Source: Thiohalomonas sp041685045
GTDB taxonomy: Bacteria; Pseudomonadota; Gammaproteobacteria; Thiohalomonadales; Thiohalomonadaceae
Reading direction: 5' to 3'
NCBI GenBank assembly: GCA_041685045.1
Contig: JAWLGP010000002.1
Location: 62,001-126,000 of the forward strand
Length of the DNA stretch: 64,000 nt
The notes beneath the pieces were generated by a model. The model was given only the letters and a program-made list of their open reading frames with translations, did no database searches and was not told where the DNA came from. The stretch's first letter is position 1, and each line of letters begins with the position of its first letter. Below, in pieces: positions 50,645 to 58,679 of this stretch. Made by a program: the position numbers and the translations under genes.

Positions 50645-51928
50645 ATGAGCAAGAACATTCAGGCGATTCGGGGGATGAACGACATCCTGCCGGAGGAGAC
50701 GCCGCGGTGGCAGTATTTCGAGGATACGGTCCGCGATCTGCTGGCCGCCTACGGCTATGCCGAGATCCGTCTGCCGATCGTCGAGAAGACGGAGCTGTTC
50801 AAACGCTCCATCGGCGAGGTGACGGACATCGTCGAGAAGGAGATGTACACCTTCGATGACCGCAACGGCGACAGTCTGACTTTGCGACCGGAAGGGACCG
50901 CCGGCTGCGTGCGCGCGGCCATTCAGAACGGATTGCTGCACAACCAGATCCAGAAACTCTGGTACAAGGGGCCGATGTTCCGCCACGAGCGCCCGCAGAA
51001 GGGGCGCTATCGCCAGTTCCACCAAATCGGGGTGGAGACGTTCGGGCTGACGGGGCCGGACGTGGATGCCGAACATATCCTGATGACGGCTCGGCTGTGG
51101 CGCCGGCTCGGTCTGGCCGATGCGGTCAGCCTGCAGATCAATTCGCTGGGTTCGGCGGAGGCGCGTTCTGCCTATCGGGAGCGCCTGGTCGCCTATCTCG
51201 AACAGCATCGAGAGGTGCTGGACGAGGATTCGCAGCGCCGTCTGTATACCAATCCGCTGCGCATCCTCGACAGCAAGAACCCCGCCATGGCGGAGCTGAT
51301 TGCCGGGGCGCCGAAACTGAACGAGCACCTGGACGAGGAATCGCGCCGTCATTTCGAGCAGCTGCTCGAACTTTTGGATGCGGCCGGGGTCGCCTACACC
51401 ATCAATCCCTGTCTGGTGCGCGGCCTCGATTATTACAGCAAGACGGTATTCGAATGGGTAACCGACCGTCTCGGGGCGCAGGGCACCGTGTGCGCCGGTG
51501 GCCGTTTCGATGGGCTGGTTGAGCAGCTTGGCGGCAAGCCGACCCCGGCCGTTGGTTACGCCATGGGGATCGAACGCCTGGTGGCATTGCTGGAAACAGT
51601 GGAGATGCCGCTGCACCGTTATCGCCCCAATGCCTATATGGTCCTTGTCGGTGAGTGTGCGCAGCAGGCGGGTATACGGTTGGCCGAGCAGCTGCGGGAT
51701 GCCATTCCGGCGCTGCGGCTGGAGATGAATTGCGGCGGCGGCAGTTTCAAGAGTCAGTTCAAGCGGGCGGACAAAAGCGGAGCACAAGTGGCCCTTGTGT
51801 TGGGGGAGGATGAAGTGGATGCCGGCAAGGTGACACTCAAGTTCCTCCGGGAGGAGGCGGCGCAGCAGACGTTGAGCACCGTGGCGGCCACGGCCTTTCT
51901 CAACGACTACCTGGCGGCACACCGCTAA
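50645..51928 (+). CDS. hisS: Histidyl-tRNA synthetase
   Basis: ATG 50645 after GGGGAG gives 427 residues. Class II motifs are present: RPEGTAGCVRAAIQNGLL (motif 2), FRHERPQKGRYRQFHQ, histidine A GLDYYSKTVFEWV, and motif 3 in GYAMGIERLVALLE. The C-terminal anticodon domain ends FLNDYLAAHR. It starts MSKNIQAIRGMNDILPEETP, as in other bacterial HisRS. Confidence 0.98.
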   Translation: MSKNIQAIRGMNDILPEETPRWQYFEDTVRDLLAAYGYAEIRLPIVEKTELFKRSIGEVTDIVEKEMYTFDDRNGDSLTLRPEGTAGCVRAAIQNGLLHNQIQKLWYKGPMFRHERPQKGRYRQFHQIGVETFGLTGPDVDAEHILMTARLWRRLGLADAVSLQINSLGSAEARSAYRERLVAYLEQHREVLDEDSQRRLYTNPLRILDSKNPAMAELIAGAPKLNEHLDEESRRHFEQLLELLDAAGVAYTINPCLVRGLDYYSKTVFEWVTDRLGAQGTVCAGGRFDGLVEQLGGKPTPAVGYAMGIERLVALLETVEMPLHRYRPNAYMVLVGECAQQAGIRLAEQLRDAIPALRLEMNCGGGSFKSQFKRADKSGAQVALVLGEDEVDAGKVTLKFLREEAAQQTLSTVAATAFLNDYLAAHR

Positions 51929-51955
51929 ACGATATCGAAAACAGGGGGATTGGCT

Positions 51956-52621
51956 GTGGATATGTACGGCTCGGAAGAGGAACAGATCGAGGCACTGCGT
52001 CGCTGGTGGCAGAAGAACGGACGTTCGCTGCTGACGGGGCTCGCCATTGTGCTGTTGGGTGTGCTGGGTTGGCAGTATTGGCAGAGTCACCAGCGCGAAC
52101 AGGCCGAGGCCGCTTCGCTGGTCTATTCGCAGATGCTGGAGTCGCTGGACACCCGGCCTGAAGTCGCCGCCGAACATGCCCGGTCGCTGATTGCGAAGTA
52201 TCCCTCATCGATTTATGGCGATTACGCCTCGCTGGCCCTTGCGCGCATCGCCGTCGAGAGCGATCGGCTCGACGAAGCGGCGGCGCACCTGCGTCGGGTG
52301 ACCGACAACGGTAGCGAACAGGACATGCGCGATGTGGCGCGGCTGCGCCTCGGACGGGTGTTGCTTGCGCAGAATAAGCCGGATGAAGCGCTGGCGCTGG
52401 TTCGCGGGAAGGAAGCCGGCAGCTTCCGGGCCGCCTTTGAAGAGCTGAAGGGCGATATCTACGTGACCCAGGGCAAGGTTGCCGAGGCGCGTGCCGCCTA
52501 TGGCAACGCCCTGGCGGGTTATGACACCCCCGCCAAGCGGCAGATTGTCGAAATGAAGCTGGACGATTTGGCACCCCAGTCCGAGCCGGCGGCGCCGGCG
52601 GGTCAGGAGGGTGCCGAGTGA
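51956..52621 (+). CDS. yfgM: YfgM-family tetratricopeptide ancillary translocon protein
   Basis: GTG 51956, seven bases after GGGGGA, gives 221 residues; TTG 51950 and ATG 51962 are alternatives. EEEQIEALRRWWQKNG is the typical YfgM start, followed by one membrane helix (LLTGLAIVLLGVLGWQYW) and a periplasmic TPR domain. YfgM associates with the SecYEG translocon and PpiD. Its stop overlaps bamB by four bases. Confidence 0.93.
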   Translation: MDMYGSEEEQIEALRRWWQKNGRSLLTGLAIVLLGVLGWQYWQSHQREQAEAASLVYSQMLESLDTRPEVAAEHARSLIAKYPSSIYGDYASLALARIAVESDRLDEAAAHLRRVTDNGSEQDMRDVARLRLGRVLLAQNKPDEALALVRGKEAGSFRAAFEELKGDIYVTQGKVAEARAAYGNALAGYDTPAKRQIVEMKLDDLAPQSEPAAPAGQEGAE

Positions 52622-53769
52622 AGCGCGCTTTCGGTCTGATCGTATCGGTGCTGCTGTTATCGGCCTGTGCCGGCGGTGGTGGCTTGCAGGTGATCGAACC
52701 GCCGGCCGAGTTGACCGAGATCGTGCCGGAATTGAAGGTCGAACGGATCTGGTCGGCGGACGTCGGCAGCGGCACCAACGAGTTCTACCTGAACCTCGGT
52801 CCGTTGGTGGACGGTGAGCGGGTGTTTGCGGCCGATGCCGAGGGCCGGGTCTATGCCTTTGACGCCGAAAGCGGCCGTGAACTGTGGCAGATCGATCTCG
52901 AGGCCAATATCAGCAGTGCGCCGGGTGACGGCGGGACGCTGATCCTGCTCGGTGGCGATGCCGAGGTTTACGCACTGGCCAAGGAGGATGGCAGCGTTCG
53001 GTGGCGTGCACCGGTCAGCGGTGAAGTGTTGGCCGCACCGACCCGTTCCGGCCAGAAAGTGCTGGCGCGCAGCGTCGACGGCAACCTGTTTGCGTTGGAC
53101 GTCACATCCGGCGAGCAGCTGTGGCGTTACGCGCAGGCGGTACCCACCCTCAGTCTGCGCGGTCAGGCTGCGCCGGTGCCCTTCGGCAATTACGCCGCGA
53201 TCGGCTACGCCAACGGCCGCCTGGTGGCGGTGGAACTCGATAGCGGCGCGCCGGTCTGGGAGAGTACGGTGGCCGTACCCCGTGGCCGTACCGACCTGGA
53301 GCGGATGGTGGATGTCGACAGTACCCCGGTCATACGGGACGGCGTGGCTCACGTGGCGGCATTTCAGGGCCGGGTGGCCACCATCGCCCTCCGTGATGGC
53401 GAGGTGATCTGGGCGCGGGAAATCCCCTCACACCAACCGGTCGCGTCGACCGAGCAGCAGCTGTTCGTTACCGATGACAGCAGTGACCTGTGGTCGCTTT
53501 CCCGTTATAACGGCGGCACCTTGTGGCGTACCGAGGCGCTGCACGCACGTCGGCTGACGGCTCCGGTGGTGCAGGGGAACTACCTGCTGGTGGGCGATCT
53601 GGATGGCTACCTGCACTGGCTCGCCCAAGACGATGGCCGTCTGGTTGCCCGCGTCAGTGTGGGCGGTGAGCGAATCCTCGCCGCGCCCGTCGTCGCCGCC
53701 AACCGGGTCTACGCGATTGACGTCGAGGGGCGCCTCGCCGCTTTTGATGTTGCTGTGGCTGGAAACTGA
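52618..53769 (+). CDS. bamB: Outer membrane assembly factor BamB
   Basis: The GTG at 52618 overlaps the yfgM stop. The 383-residue lipoprotein (lipobox LLSAC, Cys near residue 16) is an eight-bladed PQQ-type propeller with repeats such as VYAFDAESGRELWQIDLEA and LFALDVTSGEQLW. It binds BamA and helps insert outer-membrane barrels. The hisS-yfgM-bamB-der order is conserved. Confidence 0.95.
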   Translation: MKRAFGLIVSVLLLSACAGGGGLQVIEPPAELTEIVPELKVERIWSADVGSGTNEFYLNLGPLVDGERVFAADAEGRVYAFDAESGRELWQIDLEANISSAPGDGGTLILLGGDAEVYALAKEDGSVRWRAPVSGEVLAAPTRSGQKVLARSVDGNLFALDVTSGEQLWRYAQAVPTLSLRGQAAPVPFGNYAAIGYANGRLVAVELDSGAPVWESTVAVPRGRTDLERMVDVDSTPVIRDGVAHVAAFQGRVATIALRDGEVIWAREIPSHQPVASTEQQLFVTDDSSDLWSLSRYNGGTLWRTEALHARRLTAPVVQGNYLLVGDLDGYLHWLAQDDGRLVARVSVGGERILAAPVVAANRVYAIDVEGRLAAFDVAVAGN

Positions 53770-53776
53770 TTTGAAT

Positions 53777-53865
53777 GGATCCGCGAATGAACGCGAATGG
53801 ACGCAAATGAACTGAGTGTTTAGTTGGACTTTCTAGTTAACGTTTCGCGTTCATTTTGCGGATCC
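53777..53865. repeat. Iterated-word inverted repeat (GAATGAACGC type) between bamB and der
   Basis: The left arm (53777-53811) reads GGATCCGCGAATGAACGCGA and on through ACGCAAATGAA. The right arm (53841-53865) is its inverted partner ending TGCGGATCC. The same family occurs again after der at 55313-55379. It lies just after the bamB stop and ends 29 bases before der. Confidence 0.75.
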
Positions 53866-53893
53866 TTTGCCCCTATCGCTTGCCGGAAAAACC

Positions 53894-55309
53894 ATGAAAC
53901 CTGTCATCGCCCTCGTGGGGCGGCCGAATGTCGGCAAGTCCACCCTGTTCAACTGTCTCACCCGCAGCCGTGACGCCCTGGTCGCCGATTTCGCCGGGCT
54001 CACCCGCGATCGCAAGTACGGCAGCGGCGTGGTCGGCGATCAGCCCTATCTGGTGGTGGATACCGGTGGTCTGTCCGGCGAGGATGTCGGTATCGACAGC
54101 ATGATGGCGCGGCAGGTCAGGCTGGCCATCGACGAGTCCGATGCCGTCATCTTCATGGTGGATGGCCGCGACGGGCTGACCGCGGGCGATGAGCAGATTG
54201 CCCATTTTTTGCGTCAGTGCGGCAAGCCGGTACACCTGGTGGTCAACAAGACCGATGGCGTCGATCCGGACGTGGCGAGCAGCGACTTCTTCCGCTTCGG
54301 CCTCGGCGAACCCCTGCCGATTGCGGCCTCCCACTCCCGCGGTGTGCGGCCGATGATGAGTCGGGTGTTGGCGGATTTTCCCAAGCCGGAGGAGAGCGCC
54401 GAGGCCGAGGAGGAGGCCGCCATCAAGGTGGCGATCATCGGGCGACCGAACGTCGGCAAGTCGACACTGGTCAACCGTATCCTCGGCGAGGAGCGGGTAG
54501 TGGTGTTCGACATGCCGGGCACGACTCGCGACAGCATCTACGTCCCCTTCGAGCGTGACGATCAGCGATACACCCTGATCGACACCGCCGGCGTGCGACG
54601 CCGGGCCCGCGTCAAGGAGACCATCGAGAAGTTCAGCATCATCAAGACCATGCAGGCGGTCTCCGACGCTCACGTGGTGGTGATGGTGATGGATGCGCGG
54701 GAAGGCGTCACGGAGCAGGACGCCCATTTGCTGGGCTTCGTCATGGAGTCGGGTCGGGCACTGCTGGTGGCCGTGAACAAGTGGGACGGTCTCGACCGCG
54801 ACCAGAAGGACAAGGTGCGCCGCGATATCGACATCCGTCTGCCATTCCTCGATTTCGCCCCGCTGCACTATATCTCGGCGCTGCACGGTACCGGGGTGGG
54901 GGAACTCTACGCCTCGATCAATCGCGCCTTTCAGTCGGCGATCCGCCCCCTCGCCACACCTATGTTGACCCGCCTGCTCGAGAGCGCAGTGGCGGCCCAC
55001 CAGCCGCCGCTGGTGCGCGGGCGCCGCATCAAACTGCGCTACGCCCACCAGGGTGGGCGCAACCCGCCGGTGATCGTCATTCACGGCAATCAGACCGAAT
55101 CGATCCCGGGCAGTTACACCCGTTACCTCGAGAAGTTCTTCCGTGAGCACCTGAAACTGCACGGTACGCCGGTGCGCATCGAATACCGCTCCGGGGAGAA
55201 TCCCTACGCGGGCAAGAAGAACACCCTCACGCCACGCCAGCAGATGCGCAAGAAGCGCCTGGTCAAGTTCGTCAAAAAGAACGAACGCAAGAAGAAAGCC
55301 AAGCGTTAA
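53894..55309 (+). CDS. der: GTPase Der (EngA), ribosome assembly
   Basis: ATG 53894 gives 471 residues; an upstream in-frame codon (53867) is next to the repeat. Two GTPase domains are clear: GRPNVGKST near residue 9 and again near residue 184, each with DTxG and N/TKxD motifs (VNKTDGVD, VNKWDGLD). A KH-like C-terminal domain and a Lys-rich tail (KKNERKKKAKR) follow. It is essential for 50S maturation. Confidence 0.98.
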   Translation: MKPVIALVGRPNVGKSTLFNCLTRSRDALVADFAGLTRDRKYGSGVVGDQPYLVVDTGGLSGEDVGIDSMMARQVRLAIDESDAVIFMVDGRDGLTAGDEQIAHFLRQCGKPVHLVVNKTDGVDPDVASSDFFRFGLGEPLPIAASHSRGVRPMMSRVLADFPKPEESAEAEEEAAIKVAIIGRPNVGKSTLVNRILGEERVVVFDMPGTTRDSIYVPFERDDQRYTLIDTAGVRRRARVKETIEKFSIIKTMQAVSDAHVVVMVMDAREGVTEQDAHLLGFVMESGRALLVAVNKWDGLDRDQKDKVRRDIDIRLPFLDFAPLHYISALHGTGVGELYASINRAFQSAIRPLATPMLTRLLESAVAAHQPPLVRGRRIKLRYAHQGGRNPPVIVIHGNQTESIPGSYTRYLEKFFREHLKLHGTPVRIEYRSGENPYAGKKNTLTPRQQMRKKRLVKFVKKNERKKKAKR

Positions 55310-55312
55310 TGA

Positions 55313-55379
55313 CCCGCAAATAAACGCAAATGAACGCAAATGGCGCGATTTGCGTTCATTCGCGTGCATTCGCGGATCC
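55313..55379. repeat. Iterated-word inverted repeat (GAATGAACGC type) after der
   Basis: The left arm (55313-55342, CCCGCAAATAAACGCAAATG and more) pairs with 55348-55379 (ATTTGCGTTCATTCGCGTGC and more, ending CGCGGATC). The loop is only about five bases. Same family as the element at 53777-53865 upstream of der, with arms in the same overall order. Confidence 0.75.
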
Positions 55380-55405
55380 GATAATCCATAGCCTATGATC
55401 GCCGC

Positions 55406-57199
55406 ATGGCGCCGGACTATTTCCAGACCACCATCGGCCGCACGATCTGGGAGGCGAAATATCGCCAGCCGGGGGAGGCGAACGTCACCGATAGCTGGCG
55501 GCGGGTGGCCCGCGCGCTCGCGGCGGTCGAACGGGAACCGGACCTCTGGGAGGGGCGCTTCTACCGCATCCTGGAGGGCTTTCGTTTCCTGCCCGGCGGG
55601 CGCATCCTCGCGGGGGCGGGCACGGCGAAGCAGGTGACGCTGTTCAACTGCTTCGTAATGGGACCGATCGAAGACTCCATGGATGGCATATTCGCTGCCC
55701 TGCATGAGGCGGCGCTGACCATGCAGCAGGGCGGCGGCGTCGGTTTCGATTTCTCGACCCTGCGGCCGCGCGGTGCGGCAGCGCACCACACCGGCACCAT
55801 CGCCTCCGGGCCGGTCTCCTTCATGCGCATCTGGGACACCATGTGCGCCACCATCCTCTCCACCGGTGCCCGCCGCGGCGCCATGATGGCCACGCTGCGC
55901 TGCGATCACCCCGACATCGAGGCCTTCGTCGATGCCAAGCACACGCCGGGCGAACTGACCCACTTCAATCTCTCGGTGCAGGTTGGCGATGCGTTCATGG
56001 AGGCGGTGGCGGCGGATGCGGAGTGGGCGCTGGTGTTCCCCGCCGATGCCCTGGATGAATCCGGTGGCGAACGGGTGGAGCGGGAATGGCCCGGTTACGC
56101 AGGCCCGGTGGCGTGCAAGGTCGTACGGCGGGTCCGCGCCCGCGAGCTGTGGGACCGCATCATGCAGTCCACCTACGAACAGGCCGAACCCGGTGTGCTG
56201 TTCGTGGACCGGGTCAACTCGGCCAACAATCTCTGGTATCGGGAACGGATCACCGCGACCAACCCCTGCGGCGAAATCCCGCTGCCGCCGTATGGTGCCT
56301 GCGACCTGGGGTCGATCAATCTCAGCCGCTTGGTGGAGGATCCGTTCGGTCCGAACGCCCGCCTCGATCTCGAGGCGATCCGGGAGACCGCCACGGTGGC
56401 CGTGCGTCTGCTGGATAACGTTACCGATGTCTCGCACTATCCGTTGGAAGCCCAGGCTGTACAGGCCCGTGGCAGCCGGCGCATCGGTCTTGGCGTGACC
56501 GGTCTGGGGGATGCCCTGATCCTGCTGGGGCTGCACTACGACTCCGAACCGGCCCGGCAACTGGCCGGGGAGATCATGAAGACGATTTGTCATGCGGCCT
56601 ATCGTGCTTCGATCACACTGGCGGCCGAGAAAGGGGCCTTTCCGTTTCTGGACCCCGGGCGCTATCTTGCCGGGGAGTTTGTTCGCACCCTGCCGCAGGA
56701 CATTCGCGACGGCATCGCCCGCCAGGGGATCCGCAACAGCCATCTGATTGCGATCGCGCCCACCGGAACCATTAGTCTCATGGCGGACAACGTCTCGTCG
56801 GGCCTGGAGCCGGTGTTCCGCTACCGGTTTCGCCGGCATCTCTTTGCCCGTGACGGCGGCGGCGCCCAGGAGGTCTCCGATCATGCCTTCCGCCTGTGGC
56901 GGGAGCGCTTCGGGGACGCACCGCTGCCCCCGGCCTTCGTTCAGGCGGACCAGCTGGAACCCGAGGCGCACCTCGCCATGCAGGCCGTTTTGCAGCGGTA
57001 CGTGGACAGCGCCATCTCCAAGACCATCAACGTGCCACAGAACTTTCCTTTCGAACGCTTCAAGGCGATCTACCGCCGCGCATACGAACTCGGTCTCAAG
57101 GGGTGTACCACCTTCCGGCCGAATCCGGTGACAGGGATTGTTCTGGAGGCGGTGGAGACCTCGGCACCGTGCTGTGGCATCGAGCGGGAAGGGGAGTAA
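55406..57199 (+). CDS. nrdJ: Adenosylcobalamin-dependent (class II) ribonucleotide reductase
   Basis: The 597-residue enzyme reduces ribonucleotides with a B12-generated radical. NPCGEIPLPPYGACDLGS (from residue 286) carries the radical Cys and catalytic Glu; TLFNCFVMGP has the N-terminal redox Cys; APTGTISLMADNVS is the phosphate site. The tail ends PCCGIEREGE, an adjacent Cys pair for re-reduction. It is shorter than many NrdJ proteins (700 or more), without a clear allosteric ATP cone. It needs no oxygen and works under variable oxygen. No nrdA or nrdD is nearby. Confidence 0.92.
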   Translation: MAPDYFQTTIGRTIWEAKYRQPGEANVTDSWRRVARALAAVEREPDLWEGRFYRILEGFRFLPGGRILAGAGTAKQVTLFNCFVMGPIEDSMDGIFAALHEAALTMQQGGGVGFDFSTLRPRGAAAHHTGTIASGPVSFMRIWDTMCATILSTGARRGAMMATLRCDHPDIEAFVDAKHTPGELTHFNLSVQVGDAFMEAVAADAEWALVFPADALDESGGERVEREWPGYAGPVACKVVRRVRARELWDRIMQSTYEQAEPGVLFVDRVNSANNLWYRERITATNPCGEIPLPPYGACDLGSINLSRLVEDPFGPNARLDLEAIRETATVAVRLLDNVTDVSHYPLEAQAVQARGSRRIGLGVTGLGDALILLGLHYDSEPARQLAGEIMKTICHAAYRASITLAAEKGAFPFLDPGRYLAGEFVRTLPQDIRDGIARQGIRNSHLIAIAPTGTISLMADNVSSGLEPVFRYRFRRHLFARDGGGAQEVSDHAFRLWRERFGDAPLPPAFVQADQLEPEAHLAMQAVLQRYVDSAISKTINVPQNFPFERFKAIYRRAYELGLKGCTTFRPNPVTGIVLEAVETSAPCCGIEREGE

Positions 57200-57240
57200 A
57201 GTAATGGAAAATTCCATCCAACCAAGAGGCGGAGTCCGAA

Positions 57241-57636
57241 ATGTCAAAACGTCCCCGTATACCCGGCCAGGCCATCAATTCAGACAAACTGGACCGCATC
57301 GTCGCCGACGCCCGCCGGCAGACGGAAACGCGGCAGGCGGGGTATCGGGAGCAGTCCCTGCGCATCCACCCGTGGGTCTGCGGCCGTTGTGGTCGGGAAT
57401 TTACGCGGGAGAACCTGCACGAACTGACGGTCCATCATAAGGACCACAACCACGACAACAACCCGCCGGACGGCAGCAACTGGGAAAACCTCTGTCTCTA
57501 CTGCCACGACAACGAGCACCAGCGCTACGAGGAGCATGTGCGCGGCTACGACGGCCTCGCCACGCCGAAGGAGGAGCCGGCCAGCTTCAAGCCGTTTGCC
57601 GGTTTGGAGGGGTTGTTGAAAGGGAAAAAGGAATAA
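57241..57636 (+). CDS. HNH endonuclease-family protein, YajD-like
   Basis: The 131-residue protein has zinc-binding CGRCGREF and CLYCHDNEH cysteines around an HNH core (LTVHHKDHNHDNNPPDGSNW), like E. coli YajD. The start ATG 57241 follows AGGCGGAG. YajD proteins are broadly conserved with unknown substrate. The 41-base distance to nrdJ suggests co-transcription. It is followed by a nested repeat. Confidence 0.88.
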   Translation: MSKRPRIPGQAINSDKLDRIVADARRQTETRQAGYREQSLRIHPWVCGRCGREFTRENLHELTVHHKDHNHDNNPPDGSNWENLCLYCHDNEHQRYEEHVRGYDGLATPKEEPASFKPFAGLEGLLKGKKE

Positions 57637-57657
57637 CTGCCTCGTATAAAAATCCGT

Positions 57658-57810
57658 CGCAGAGACGCAGAGGCACAGAGGGTTCAAAGGCAGAACTTGT
57701 AGGATGGGCAAAGGAGCGAAGCGACGTGCCCATCAGGCCAAGTTGCGATGCCAAATGATGATGGCACGCTGCGCTTTGTCCATCCGAATAAAAACCTCTG
57801 CGTTTCTGCG
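57658..57810. repeat. Nested inverted repeats between HNH and peptidase genes
   Basis: The outer arms, CGCAGAGACGCAGAGGCACA plus GAGG (57658-57681) and CCTCTGCGTTTCTGCG (57795-57810), are of the iterated GACGCAGAG type. Inside lies a second inverted repeat of a different family: 57699-57735 (GTAGGATGGGCAAAGGAGCG and on) with its partner at about 57757-57785 (GATGGCACGCTGCGCTTTG and CCATCC). The convergent genes on either side would both be terminated here. Confidence 0.7.
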
Positions 57811-57821
57811 CCAAGTCTTTT

Positions 57822-58679
57822 CTATTTGAGCCCATCCAACGAAGCCACCGTATCCCCCGGCAGGAACAGCAGCGGGTCGACCCGTTCGTCATTGAGGCTG
57901 ACGCTCCAGTGCAGGTGGGGGCCGGTCACGCGGCCGGTGGCGCCGACGGTGCCGACCACCTGGCCCGCATCCACCACGTCGCCGGGTTTCACATCGATGC
58001 TGTCCATGTGACAGAACATGGTGACCAGCCCAAGCCCGTGGTCGATGAAGACCACATTGCCGTTGAAGAAGTAGTCGCCGGTCTCCACCACACGGCCGCT
58101 GGCTGGCGCCCGGATGGGGGTGCCCTTGGCGGCAGCGAGGTCGAGCCCGCTGTGAGGGCGGCGTGGCTGGTTGTTGAAGAACCGGCGCTTGCCGAAGGTC
58201 CCCGTGACCACGCCTTCCACCGGTAGCAGAAAACGGGTGGCGACCTCGTCCTGGTCCCGCCAGGTGGCGAACGCCTCGCGGGAGCGGGACGATTCCCCAC
58301 GGATCCGCTCCAGGTCGAGCGGGTCGGGATTGACGTGGCGTTTGTTCTTGAGGGTGATGTACTGGGTTTCGTAGCTCTTGTCACTGACCTGAAAACGGAG
58401 CGCTTCGCGCTTTTCGCCGCGCTCGATCGCCAGTTCCTGGCTGCCCGGTTTGGTCTCGAGGCCGAGCCCCACCACCGCATGCCAGCGACCGCTCTCGGCC
58501 ACCACCATGACCTGCCGGCCCTGGTAATAGGCGCTGGGGCGAGGGGTTTCGGCGTCATCGATCGGAATCACCGCGACACCGCCGGGCACGGCATCGGCGC
58601 GCGGCAGGGCGAGGACGGTCACGGGGACGCTGAGGGCGAGCATCAGAACGATGCCGGCGCAATTACTCCTTTTCGGCAT
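57822..58679 (-). CDS. M23 family metallopeptidase (LytM/peptidoglycan DD-endopeptidase-like)
   Basis: ATG 58679 lies inside the end of xseA (17-base overlap), so the two are probably coupled. The 285-residue product has a signal peptide (MPKRSNCAGIVLMLALSVPVTVLA is close to it; cleavage near ALP), an N-terminal beta domain, and the LytM domain with zinc ligands HSGLD and HLHW (about residues 185 and 260). PVEGVVTGTFGKRRFFN precedes it. It should cut peptide cross-links in the periplasm or regulate amidases; the ligands are intact. Confidence 0.9.
   Translation of the reverse strand: MPKRSNCAGIVLMLALSVPVTVLALPRADAVPGGVAVIPIDDAETPRPSAYYQGRQVMVVAESGRWHAVVGLGLETKPGSQELAIERGEKREALRFQVSDKSYETQYITLKNKRHVNPDPLDLERIRGESSRSREAFATWRDQDEVATRFLLPVEGVVTGTFGKRRFFNNQPRRPHSGLDLAAAKGTPIRAPASGRVVETGDYFFNGNVVFIDHGLGLVTMFCHMDSIDVKPGDVVDAGQVVGTVGATGRVTGPHLHWSVSLNDERVDPLLFLPGDTVASLDGLK

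Noticed and set aside
53873..57247. Long antisense open frame (over 1100 codons) across der and nrdJ
   Set aside because: It mirrors two certain genes with perfect family motifs; in high-GC DNA such antisense frames stay open by codon bias. Its translation has no recognisable motifs.
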